A stretch of DNA of 21,621 nt from positions 1-21,621 of the forward strand of contig JASLVI010000010.1 in assembly GCA_030741455.1 (NCBI GenBank), written 5' to 3'. A model generated the notes under the pieces. It saw nothing but the letters and a program-made list of their open reading frames with translations, was not told the origin of the DNA and searched no databases. The position numbers were made by a program, and so were the translations under genes. The stretch comes from Candidatus Poseidoniaceae archaeon. Its GTDB lineage: Archaea; Thermoplasmatota; Poseidoniia; Poseidoniales; Poseidoniaceae. This document shows positions 1-6,673 of this stretch, in pieces (the stretch's first letter is position 1; every line of letters begins with the position of its first letter).

Positions 1-647
1 TCACCAACGTTGTCAGCGATAACACCTGGGTTGCGAGGGTCATCTTCAGGAATACCGGCTTCGACCTTACCGACGAGGTCAGCTCCAACGTCGGCAGCCT
101 TGGTGTAAATTCCACCACCGACACGGGCGAAGAGTGCGATGGATGATGCACCCATACCGAATCCAGCTGCTGCGGAGAGGGTGCTTCCGTCTTCAGCACC
201 GAGCCAGAAAGCAACGAGCGAGATACCGAGTAGTCCGAGTCCACCTACAGACAATCCCATAACGGCTCCACCGTTGTAAGAAACTGCAAGTGCACCCGCT
301 TGACCATCGGTCTTGGCAGCCATAGCAGTTCGGCCGTTAGCCGATGTTGCAGCACGCATACCAGAGAAACCTGCTAGAACTGAAGCGATAGCACCAGCAA
401 AGAAGGCGATCGCTGTATCGAAATCGTTGAGGAAGGCGAGAGCCGCACCAACAACGACAACGAAGATGGACAGTATTTTGTATTCAGCGAACAGGAATGC
501 CATAGCACCCTGCTGAATTTCGTCCGTGATATCTGCGACAACTTCGTTATCGATCTTTACTTTCTTTACTTGGTTATAGAGCATAAAGGCAATCAAAAGT
601 CCTACGGCTCCTGCGCCTGCTGCAATCAACGGTATATTTTCCATCAT
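1..647 (-). CDS. hppA: Membrane-bound proton-translocating pyrophosphatase, N-terminal part (runs off left edge)
   Basis: Integral-membrane pump that hydrolyses pyrophosphate and moves H+ (or Na+) across the cell membrane. About 215 codons are present; the rest lies beyond position 1. The translation starts MMENIPLIAAG, has hydrophobic helices at about residues 5-23, 57-75, 79-96 and 125-150, and ends in the hallmark cytoplasmic motif GGGIYTKAADVGADLVGKVE followed by AGIPEDDPRNPGVIADNVG, the pyrophosphate/Mg-binding loop. That motif is close to diagnostic. The start at 647 (or the next ATG at 644) is supported by AGGTG about seven bases upstream. It is divergent from the NfuA-like gene. Whether it is K+-dependent or Na+-pumping cannot be told because the deciding residues lie outside the window. 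Confidence 0.96.
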   Translation of the reverse strand, partial: MMENIPLIAAGAGAVGLLIAFMLYNQVKKVKIDNEVVADITDEIQQGAMAFLFAEYKILSIFVVVVGAALAFLNDFDTAIAFFAGAIASVLAGFSGMRAATSANGRTAMAAKTDGQAGALAVSYNGGAVMGLSVGGLGLLGISLVAFWLGAEDGSTLSAAAGFGMGASSIALFARVGGGIYTKAADVGADLVGKVEAGIPEDDPRNPGVIADNVG

Positions 648-797
648 AATGTACACCTGTGCTTCGCCCGACCTAGGAACCCCTCATAAGAGATTCCCTG
701 CATTTATGTGTCTGGAAGGCGACTTTTTGGCCCACATTCCTGTAGCCGATGCGATTTAGAACCAATCGTTGAAAGAGGTGGACATACTCGGCTTATC
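648..797. promoter_or_regulatory. Divergent intergenic region between hppA and the NfuA-like gene
   Basis: This 150-base gap must carry promoters for both directions. For the minus-strand pyrophosphatase, a weak TATA-like element (CATAAATG on the minus strand, about 701-708) would place a transcription start near 678-680 and leave a leader of about 30 bases holding the AGGTG ribosome site. For the plus-strand gene I see no convincing TATA box at the leaderless distance, only AGAGGTGG at about 773-780. No RNA gene or repeat was recognised here. Confidence 0.3.
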
Positions 798-1115
798 ATG
801 GGCATTAGTGCAGAAGAGATTCTCGCTGAAATCGGCCCAGTTCAAGAGGTTCTTGATGAACATGATGGTGTTGTAACCGTCCTTGACACCAGTGATGGCA
901 ACATCATGCTCTCGCTTGATGGTGGATGCACAGGTTGTTCATCGACACCGATGACTGCAATGCAGATCTATTATTCTCTCAAGAAACTCGAAGCCGTAAA
1001 TGATGTCATTTTTGTGAACGGTGAACTTCCTGAATACATGCGGACCTTCATCAATCAAAAAATGGAGAAAGAGGCTGCAGAATCGTCCGAAGAAGGGCCC
1101 GGAGAAATCGTTTGA
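798..1115 (+). CDS. NifU C-terminal-domain Fe-S scaffold/carrier protein (NfuA-like)
   Basis: A 105-residue single-domain protein of the NifU-C/Nfu family, which binds or delivers Fe-S clusters in the cytoplasm. The defining CxxC motif is in LDGGCTGCSST (Cys44 and Cys47), preceded by the usual 'hDGG/tVvlldtsdGniml' strand pattern and followed by an amphipathic helix (TAMQIYYSLKKLE). An acidic tail (about residues 88-105) follows the domain. I chose the ATG at 798. The upstream in-frame ATG at 708 adds 30 residues (MSGRRLFGPHS...) unlike the family and would push into the divergent promoter region. AGAGGTGG lies about 17 bases upstream, further than usual. The stop at 1113-1115 directly abuts the stop of the convergent membrane protein. 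Confidence 0.88.
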   Translation: MGISAEEILAEIGPVQEVLDEHDGVVTVLDTSDGNIMLSLDGGCTGCSSTPMTAMQIYYSLKKLEAVNDVIFVNGELPEYMRTFINQKMEKEAAESSEEGPGEIV

Positions 1116-1445
1116 TCACTCTTCTTCAACATGTCTTCCAATACTGTGAGGATTGGCACCAAAGGAGACGTTCTCGCCCTTGATGTTCATTCGTGCAGCT
1201 ACGGCAAGGACAATACACACAACCGACAGTGGACGCGGGAGATAGTTTGAACCCCAAAGAGTTCCATCTGCCAGTGAGAGCCACCACAAGGACGCTGCAG
1301 CAAGAAGAAGCGTGGTGAAAATGATGTTCTGAACAAGAAGTTCTGCCTTTTCAGAACGTGAAAACGTTGCAATAAACATGAACAATATTGCTGAAATTCC
1401 ACAGAATGTTTGGACGAGGAGAGAAATGAACTCAACTTCGACCAT
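1116..1445 (-). CDS. Small three-helix membrane protein, unknown function
   Basis: A 109-residue hydrophobic protein with predicted membrane helices at about residues 8-27, 36-57 and 72-86 and a polar C-terminal tail ending HVEEE. No recognisable motif or family. The start at 1445 (MVEVEFISLL) is preferred over the longer frame to 1610, because the extra 55 residues would be antisense to the start of polX and contain no plausible domain. It is convergent with the NfuA-like gene (stop codons adjacent) and divergent from polX, with only 75 bases between the two starts. Function cannot be inferred from context. Confidence 0.7.
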   Translation of the reverse strand: MVEVEFISLLVQTFCGISAILFMFIATFSRSEKAELLVQNIIFTTLLLAAASLWWLSLADGTLWGSNYLPRPLSVVCIVLAVAARMNIKGENVSFGANPHSIGRHVEEE

Positions 1446-1520
1446 GTGACGACCAAACCGTCGAGGTTTTTGAAACAAACACTTGCCATCCTTTTTGAGT
1501 TGTGGACCTTTCAATACATC

Positions 1521-1907
1521 ATGGCAGGCAACACATTCAATCTTCCAAAGGCTCGTCCAAGTGGCGCACCTTATTTTTCTCGCAATCAAGTTGCTGCCGT
1601 TCTTCATCAAGTTGCTGTTTTACTGGAGTTGCAAGGAGCCAATGTCTTCCGGGTTCGTTCATATCAAAATGGAAGCCGTTTGATTGGAACATTGACCGAA
1701 GATTTGCATGAATTGGTCGTTACAGGACGCTTGTTCGAAATGAAAGGGATTGGCAAAGGATTGGGTTCTGCACTTTCACAGGCAGTTCTTGAAGGCCGAT
1801 GGCCAGATGATTGGATTCGATTGCACGAAGACACTCCACAAGGAATGATCGAGATGCTCGGAATTCCAGGTTTGGGACCAAAGCGAATCAAGTTAATGCA
1901 TGAATAA
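1521..1907 (+). CDS. polX: PolX N-terminal fragment (helix-hairpin-helix region) ending at an in-frame TAA
   Basis: First 128 codons of a family X DNA polymerase. The segment from NQVAAVLHQVAVLLELQGAN through FRVRSYQNGSRLIGTL is the typical 8-kDa-type N-terminal helical domain, and MKGIGKGLGSAL and LGIPGLGPKRIKL are successive helix-hairpin-helix DNA-binding motifs. Reading then meets TAA at 1905-1907. The same frame continues without any shift as LGVDSVAALKEAAEQDRIAP and onward into the polymerase, so this is one gene with a nonsense codon, not two genes. The ATG at 1521 gives the family-like start MAGNTFNL. An earlier in-frame ATG at 1410 is rejected because it lies inside the opposite-strand gene. 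No clear Shine-Dalgarno is visible. Confidence 0.8.
   Translation: MAGNTFNLPKARPSGAPYFSRNQVAAVLHQVAVLLELQGANVFRVRSYQNGSRLIGTLTEDLHELVVTGRLFEMKGIGKGLGSALSQAVLEGRWPDDWIRLHEDTPQGMIEMLGIPGLGPKRIKLMHE
1905..1907 (+). other. In-frame ochre codon interrupting polX
   Basis: TAA falls between His-Glu and Leu-Gly in the connector between helix-hairpin-helix motifs, where PolX proteins usually read like 'LYEELGI' (here MHE-stop-LGV). A single base change from GAA (Glu) would explain it. Frame is preserved on both sides: the pieces starting at 1521 and resuming at 1908 are in the same frame. TAA is used as a genuine stop elsewhere in the window (for example arlI and the small helical gene at 18259), which argues against code reassignment. 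The cause could be a real recent mutation, strain variation or a base-call/assembly error. Confidence 0.9.
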
Positions 1908-1967
1908 CTTGGTGTTGATTCGGTTGCAGCACTCAAAGAAGCCGCTGAACAAGACCGAATCGCACCA

Positions 1968-3464
1968 ATGAAAGGGTTTGGAAAGAAATCACAGCAGAGG
2001 ATGCTCGATGGAATTGAATTACTGTCTCGATTCCGAGCACGACGACGTCTGGACATTGGACTCAAGTATGGCACTGCATTTGAACAACGGATCAAAGCAA
2101 TCCCTGGCGTTGAACGGGTTCAACTTGCAGGAAGTGCACGACGTCGAAAGGAAACGATTGGGGACTTGGATATCGTCGTCGGCGTCAAATCAGAACATCA
2201 TGAAGCGGTTGCAAATGCCATCCTCGCATTGCAAGGAATCGCAGATGTCAAAGGAGCAGGTGATTCGAAAATCAGTCTGATCCTCGAGGCCAGTATTTTC
2301 GAAGATGGTTTTTCCGTAGGCCACATCGATGCCAATGTCCTTGAAGCCATTGGCGGCGATGATTACGAACAATTGGAGAGTGCTGGAACCATCGATGCTC
2401 AAGTTCGATTGGTTCCACCTGAAATGTTTGCATTTACACTTGCGTACTTTACGGGAAGCAAGGAACACAACATTGCTATGCGCCAACGCGCAATTGATCG
2501 TGGCTTACGCTTGAACGAATTTGGTTTGATTCCTGAAGCAAAAGCAGGCGAGTTGAAGGGTATTGAAGCAGCACAATTTTCTTTGTCTGCAATGACGGAA
2601 CAAGAGATTTACTCGCATCTTGATCTGCAGTGGGTTCCTCCAGAATTACGAGAAGATACAGGAGAGATTCAATCTGGAAGCGAACAGAGTCTTCCACAAT
2701 TATTGGAACTTGAGATCATTCAAGGTGCACTTCACAATCACACCGTCGTATCCGATGGTGAAGCAACACTTGAACAGATGGCTGATGCAGCTCAAGCGTT
2801 GGGTTGGACTTGGCTCGGCATTGCAGACCATTCGCCTACCTTGAAGATTGCAAATGGGGCACCAGCCGACCGATTGCTTGAACAAGGCCAAACAATTCGA
2901 AAATACAACCAAAACTGGCAGGATGAAGGGGTAAATTTCAGATTATTTCATGGTGTTGAATCCGACATCCTCCCTGGAGGAAAATTAGATCATCCTGACG
3001 AGGTCCTGAGTCAGTTGGATTATGTCGTTGCATCTGTTCATGCTATGACCAAATGGCGAGGGCGAGATGAGAGTGAGAATACTGAAGAATTACTGAAAGT
3101 TCTTGAACATCCTGCGACCAAGGTACTCGGCCATCCTACTGGAAGAATTCTTCAAGGTCGTGAAGGTTACGAGGTTGATGTTCATCGACTTATTGATGCT
3201 ATGGCCGAGCATATTGAGGAAGGGCAGTTCAAGTCGATTGAATTGAATGCAAGCCCGTATCGGTTGGACATTGATTACCGACTGTGCAAGTATGCGAAGC
3301 TCAGAGGAGTTCCTGTAGCGATCAGCCCAGATGCGCATTCAATACGCGGTCTTGCTGACATCCAATATGGGGTCATGACTGCCCGTAAGGGATGGTTGGA
3401 AGGAAAGGATGTCATCAATTCGATGAGTGCCGATGCATTAGCACAACAATTGGCGCTCCAGTGA
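1968..3464 (+). CDS. polX: PolX main part: family X polymerase catalytic domain plus PHP phosphoesterase domain
   Basis: Repair DNA polymerase of the bacterial/archaeal PolX type. Homologous reading actually resumes at 1908, and 1968 is the first ATG after the nonsense codon. It begins inside a helix-hairpin-helix (MKGFGKKSQQRML) and then shows the nucleotidyltransferase signature GSARRRKETIGDLDIVVGV with the metal-binding Asp-x-Asp. A further candidate catalytic Asp is in GTIDAQVRLVPP, followed by the fingers/thumb segment FTLAYFTGSKEHNIAMRQRA. The PHP domain supplies LHNHTVVSDG, IADHSP, HGVESDI, SVHAMT, LGHPTG and SPDAHSIRG, i.e. the His/Asp/Glu metal ligands for 3'-5' exonuclease or AP-site activity. 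Restored across the stop, the gene would encode about 647 residues, longer than the usual ~570. No Shine-Dalgarno precedes 1968, so independent translation is doubtful. Confidence 0.9.
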   Translation: MKGFGKKSQQRMLDGIELLSRFRARRRLDIGLKYGTAFEQRIKAIPGVERVQLAGSARRRKETIGDLDIVVGVKSEHHEAVANAILALQGIADVKGAGDSKISLILEASIFEDGFSVGHIDANVLEAIGGDDYEQLESAGTIDAQVRLVPPEMFAFTLAYFTGSKEHNIAMRQRAIDRGLRLNEFGLIPEAKAGELKGIEAAQFSLSAMTEQEIYSHLDLQWVPPELREDTGEIQSGSEQSLPQLLELEIIQGALHNHTVVSDGEATLEQMADAAQALGWTWLGIADHSPTLKIANGAPADRLLEQGQTIRKYNQNWQDEGVNFRLFHGVESDILPGGKLDHPDEVLSQLDYVVASVHAMTKWRGRDESENTEELLKVLEHPATKVLGHPTGRILQGREGYEVDVHRLIDAMAEHIEEGQFKSIELNASPYRLDIDYRLCKYAKLRGVPVAISPDAHSIRGLADIQYGVMTARKGWLEGKDVINSMSADALAQQLALQ

Positions 3465-3501
3465 AGCAACAGTTCTTGAATGAGAGAAGGGTGGTTGAAT
3501 C

Positions 3502-3699
3502 ATGCGACTAACAAGGACACTCATCATTGGTGGACTCATGGTGATTCCAAGCTTATTTCTCACCCTTTTGGTTTGGTACCTGCTTGGGAAACCAGATACT
3601 GAACCACTTGAAACGATCGTATGCAACGGTATTCCTCTCCTCTCCATTGGTTCGGGATTGTTCTTTGGATGGGTTACTGGGTCAGAATATGCCGAATAG
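3502..3699 (+). CDS. Small two-helix membrane protein, unknown
   Basis: A 65-residue protein with hydrophobic segments at about residues 7-28 and 42-58 separated by a short polar loop (GKPDTEPLE). GGGTGGT seven or so bases upstream of the ATG supports the start. It lies 37 bases after polX and 8 bases before the endonuclease III start, on the same strand, so the three are probably co-transcribed. No family recognised; the single Cys in the loop is the only notable residue. Confidence 0.65.
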   Translation: MRLTRTLIIGGLMVIPSLFLTLLVWYLLGKPDTEPLETIVCNGIPLLSIGSGLFFGWVTGSEYAE

Positions 3700-3707
3700 G
3701 TGATGAA

Positions 3708-4394
3708 ATGAAGCGCAAGGAGAAGGCCGAGCGCATCCAAACCATGCTCGAAGAATTGTATCCTGAAACGCCAGTTCCACTTGATCATGAATCTCCATTT
3801 CAACTCCTTGTTGCAGTCTTGATGAGTGCACAGACTACCGATTTGAAAGTCAACCAAGTAACACCTGAATTGTTCAGACAGGGGCCAACACCTGAGAAAA
3901 TGGCCAAACTTGAGGTTGCAACCATCCAATCGCTTATTCGCGAAGTAGGCCTTGCGCCTACAAAGGCGAAGAACATTCGGCGATTGTCTGAACTTCTCAT
4001 CGAACGCCATCAAGGGAACATTCCGAATACATTCGAAGAATTAGAAGCGCTTCCTGGCGTTGGACACAAGACCGCTGGTGTCGTTCTTGCTCAAGCATTT
4101 AACATCCCGGCATTCCCCGTAGACACGCATATCCATAGACTTGCAGCACGATGGGGGCTCTCAAACGGGAAGAACGTCGATCAGACTGAAAAAGATCTCA
4201 AAGCGGTTTTCCCAAAAGACGCATGGAATGATCTCCATTTACAAATCATCTTTTTCGGGCGAGAATATTGTCCTGCACGATTCCATGATTTATCTCAATG
4301 TCCAATCTGTTCATGGGCTGCAACAAAGAAGCGAATCAATGAAGAAGCGAAAATGAACAAACCAAAATCAAAGAAATCAAAGCGTAATACTTAG
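3708..4394 (+). CDS. nth: Endonuclease III-like DNA glycosylase/AP lyase
   Basis: A 228-residue base-excision repair enzyme that removes oxidised pyrimidines and cleaves at the AP site. Visible: the N-terminal helical part with LLVAVLMSAQTTDLKVN, the helix-hairpin-helix LPGVGHKTAGVV containing the catalytic Lys121, and FPVDTHIHRLAARWGL with the catalytic Asp139. The C-terminal cysteine region is non-canonical: Cys188, Cys198 and Cys201 (GREYCPARFHDLSQCPICSW), so three Cys spaced 9 and 2 instead of the classical 6-2-5 four-Cys Fe-S loop. It ends in a Lys-rich tail. I chose the ATG at 3708 (MKRKEKAER), just after the preceding gene; the longer frame to 3621 overlaps that gene. Next to polX it makes a small DNA-repair group. 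Its last 18 bases overlap the convergent membrane-protein gene. Confidence 0.93.
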   Translation: MKRKEKAERIQTMLEELYPETPVPLDHESPFQLLVAVLMSAQTTDLKVNQVTPELFRQGPTPEKMAKLEVATIQSLIREVGLAPTKAKNIRRLSELLIERHQGNIPNTFEELEALPGVGHKTAGVVLAQAFNIPAFPVDTHIHRLAARWGLSNGKNVDQTEKDLKAVFPKDAWNDLHLQIIFFGREYCPARFHDLSQCPICSWAATKKRINEEAKMNKPKSKKSKRNT

Positions 4395-4820
4395 ATTGAA
4401 TCCTGAACCAATCATCTGTAGAAGCATGATTGAACCAAGAAGAAGCAAGGTTATTCTCAAGCCAGGTGTTGTCGTATCCTCATCATAGGCTTCGCGAACA
4501 AATGCATAGCCGATCAATCCGACACCAGCCATACCGACCATTGTTGCAAGCGTATCCATGATACGGACGAAATCGTCGTGTGCTTCCTTATCCTCATTGA
4601 ATTCATCTTGCCAGCCAGTTTCACTTGTATCGTAGTCAACACTCGCAGGCGCACCTGAAAAGTCTGGGAGTACACTCAGGAATCCTGCGACGAGGATGAG
4701 GATGACACCGATCATCAGAAATTTATGCAACGAAAATAATCCACCACTCATCATCATTTGTTGAGGAGGGTGATACATGTTCGTTGTTTGCGGGCCGGGC
4801 TGTTGCATTGGGGGTTGCAT
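4377..4820 (-). CDS. Small membrane protein with Met/Gln/Pro-rich N-terminus, unknown
   Basis: A 147-residue protein. Residues 1-25 are Met/Gln/Pro-rich (MQPPMQQPGPQ...), followed by membrane helices at about 34-52, 88-108 and 121-140. A strongly acidic loop at about 60-83 (YDTSETGWQDEFNEDKEAHD) separates the first two helices. No family recognised. It lies just downstream of arlJ with a 36-base gap, but the gap holds a good promoter at leaderless distance, so it is probably an independent transcription unit and not necessarily an archaellum component. Its 3' end overlaps the endonuclease III gene by 18 bases. Confidence 0.72.
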   Translation of the reverse strand: MQPPMQQPGPQTTNMYHPPQQMMMSGGLFSLHKFLMIGVILILVAGFLSVLPDFSGAPASVDYDTSETGWQDEFNEDKEAHDDFVRIMDTLATMVGMAGVGLIGYAFVREAYDEDTTTPGLRITLLLLGSIMLLQMIGSGFNLSITL

Positions 4821-4841
4821 AATGCAATCATCTACAACCCG

Positions 4842-4855
4842 GCATATACTCTTTT
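4842..4855 (-). promoter_or_regulatory. Candidate TATA box/BRE for leaderless transcription of the 4820 gene
   Basis: On the minus strand the sequence after the arlJ stop reads AAAAAGAGTATATGCC. The TATA core at 4845-4848 is centred about 26 bases before the ATG at 4820, which is the spacing expected when transcription begins at the start codon. The purine run AAAAAGAG just upstream fits a TFB-recognition element. No Shine-Dalgarno is present before that ATG, which agrees with a leaderless mRNA. Confidence 0.55.
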
Positions 4856-4856
4856 T

Positions 4857-6659
4857 CTATACTCCGAAGAAGGATGAGGCGCCTTCGAGTAAGACTGCCG
4901 TAATCCATGAAGTGATCCCCGCAATCCACAACAGTTGGATGGCTTGACCGGCAGCGCTTGTTTTTCCACCACCTCGAAGACGGGTCGCAATAGCTGAGAC
5001 TGCAATGATTTGACCAAGGACGAGAATGGATACAATAATCTTGAACATGCGTATATTGTCATCGACCGAGGTTGCATCTTCCATAACTGGTAATGCAATT
5101 CCACTACCAAAGTCCTGCAGTGCTCCAACATCTGTTGAAGCAAGTCCGCCTGCAACACCAGCAATCGCTTCACCAAGTTGCAACACAATGGAGATGGTGA
5201 CGTTAAGAGAGGTTACACTCGCAATGAGAAGACCGAGAGCGACACCCCACATGGTGTTTGCAGAAAGGGCACGACGTCGTCGAAGTGAGAGCAGATTTCC
5301 AACAGAACGTGAAACCATTTCTGCTGTTTCTGCAGGCTTCCCAGAAGATTGTGAACCTTCGATGTAAATTCGAGTGTATCGAGAAATGACTGCAGAGTTT
5401 GTATCGGCATTGAAGTAATCCCACGCACGATCGGAATCAATACGGGTTGAAAGACGTCGCTCCAATCGATCGATGGAAGCATCCAACATTCCGAAATCAA
5501 CGCCACGAAGCGCTTTGATGGTTGCAGAAGGTTCTGCACTACGTGCTTGCGCAGTACCACCTAGTGCTCGGATGAAATCTGGATAAGCCCCGTCTCGACG
5601 TTGGACGTTTCCTTCTTCTCGACGAATTAACCATGCAGGAATCAAGAGGGGTGAAAGAGGGGCTGCAAGGAGAATGAGTCCATAGCGATCCCATTGTGCG
5701 CTGATTTCTTCCCATACTGAAATAACAAGAACAATCGTAACAAAGAGAAGAACAAGTGAAACCGCTCCTGCTGAGAGTAGCGAGCGTCTGAAATTTATCC
5801 TAAAGGGTGTATCCAATTCATCTCTTGCAAAGATAAGATCTCTTGGGATCGTGGCCCTGAAAGCCATCATTGCACCAATTTGGATGATGATAAAAAGCAT
5901 TGAAGCAACCAAAAGATATCGAAGCCTTGAGGCGATCTCAATCGGTGTATCATTCTCACCACCGACTTCAAACAGAACGAGATGTATACCGGCAATGACC
6001 AATCCGAAGAGGCCAGCAGTAACCATTGATACATAGATCTCTTGCATCGTATCCACGCTCTCTAATCGAGTATCGTAGAGCGTATTGTATTGTTCAGCAA
6101 CCGTTTCCTGTTCTGAACGCATGAATTCATCTATTGGCTGACCCGCTTCAATCGAGAAGGCCATTCGATCAAGGAAATCAGTCCACAATGGACTTGGACT
6201 TTGTTGAGCAACAATCCTTGCTGCTTCAGGAAGTGAGGTATGCCATTTGTCGACGAGCGTTTCAATGCGTTGTACTTCGGTTGCAAGTTCTCCATAATCA
6301 CGCATCTGTTTGAGAATATCGAAAATTGATTGAGCACCAACTTCACCGAGCGAAAGAATACCCATACGAGTGATGAACATGTGCATTTCACGTTCAATAA
6401 GATTGGCTGAACGACTGACTTCAAGCAAGGGAAAAGCCATTGCCCCTAATGCAGCTAAAATGGGAAGAAGAAAGAGGAGGAGAATGCCTGAAAAGCCTGC
6501 AAACAAAGCACCATCGGCTAAACCTCCTGTGAGGAAAATAAGAATGAGTGAAGCGAGTAAGCCCCCTGCAAATGCACCTCCTACATAGAGGGCGAGGAAA
6601 CGACCCATCGGCATTTCAAGCCGACGGATGGCAATTTGCCACATCGGCATTCTCTCCAA
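4857..6659 (-). CDS. arlJ: Archaellum assembly membrane platform protein ArlJ (FlaJ)
   Basis: A 600-residue polytopic membrane protein of the type II secretion F (T2SSF/GspF) superfamily, the platform on which the ArlI ATPase drives archaellum assembly and rotation. It has hydrophobic helices near residues 24-45 and 50-75, a first cytoplasmic helical domain (about 90-200, with LSLGEVGAQSIFDILKQM), a helix group around 210-265 and 290-345, a second cytoplasmic T2SSF domain (about 350-470, with YPDFIRALGGTAQARSAEPS) and C-terminal helices. The gene follows arlI by 14 bases. The start is TTG at 6659: GGAGG at 6669-6673 sits nine bases before it, whereas the first in-frame ATG (6650) would be 18 bases away. 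Last gene of the archaellum operon. Confidence 0.93.
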   Translation of the reverse strand: MERMPMWQIAIRRLEMPMGRFLALYVGGAFAGGLLASLILIFLTGGLADGALFAGFSGILLLFLLPILAALGAMAFPLLEVSRSANLIEREMHMFITRMGILSLGEVGAQSIFDILKQMRDYGELATEVQRIETLVDKWHTSLPEAARIVAQQSPSPLWTDFLDRMAFSIEAGQPIDEFMRSEQETVAEQYNTLYDTRLESVDTMQEIYVSMVTAGLFGLVIAGIHLVLFEVGGENDTPIEIASRLRYLLVASMLFIIIQIGAMMAFRATIPRDLIFARDELDTPFRINFRRSLLSAGAVSLVLLFVTIVLVISVWEEISAQWDRYGLILLAAPLSPLLIPAWLIRREEGNVQRRDGAYPDFIRALGGTAQARSAEPSATIKALRGVDFGMLDASIDRLERRLSTRIDSDRAWDYFNADTNSAVISRYTRIYIEGSQSSGKPAETAEMVSRSVGNLLSLRRRRALSANTMWGVALGLLIASVTSLNVTISIVLQLGEAIAGVAGGLASTDVGALQDFGSGIALPVMEDATSVDDNIRMFKIIVSILVLGQIIAVSAIATRLRGGGKTSAAGQAIQLLWIAGITSWITAVLLEGASSFFGV

Positions 6660-6666
6660 CGTTCAT

Positions 6667-6673
6667 CTCCTCC
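6667..6673 (-). promoter_or_regulatory. Shine-Dalgarno deciding a TTG start for arlJ
   Basis: GGAGGAG begins directly after the arlI stop codon TAA (6674-6676). Spacing from GGAGG to TTG at 6659 is nine bases. An ATG at 6664-6666 is in another frame and the in-frame ATG at 6650 is too distant for good spacing. Confidence 0.6.

Noticed and set aside
708..797. Upstream start for the NfuA-like gene at 708
   Set aside because: The extra 30 residues (Cys/Arg-rich) are unlike NifU-C proteins and would consume the divergent promoter region.
1410..1520. Upstream extension of polX to the ATG at 1410
   Set aside because: The added 37 residues lie antisense over the start of the small membrane protein gene and show no family similarity; 1521 gives the natural PolX-like start.
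1905..1907. TAA as a recoded sense codon (genetic code change or programmed readthrough)
   Set aside because: TAA ends other genes normally in this window, and no special readthrough context or downstream structure was evident.
3438..4013. Minus-strand open frame (191 codons) opposite endonuclease III
   Set aside because: It is antisense to the conserved nth motifs and shows no plausible protein features.
4377..4820. The 147-residue membrane protein as an archaellum component
   Set aside because: It is adjacent to arlJ but has its own promoter, no match to a known Arl protein and no shared features. Left as unknown and not assigned to the system.
4821..4856. T-rich terminator after the archaellum operon
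   Set aside because: On the transcribed strand the run near 4852-4856 is A, not T, so it does not fit an archaeal oligo-T terminator; it fits promoter purines better.
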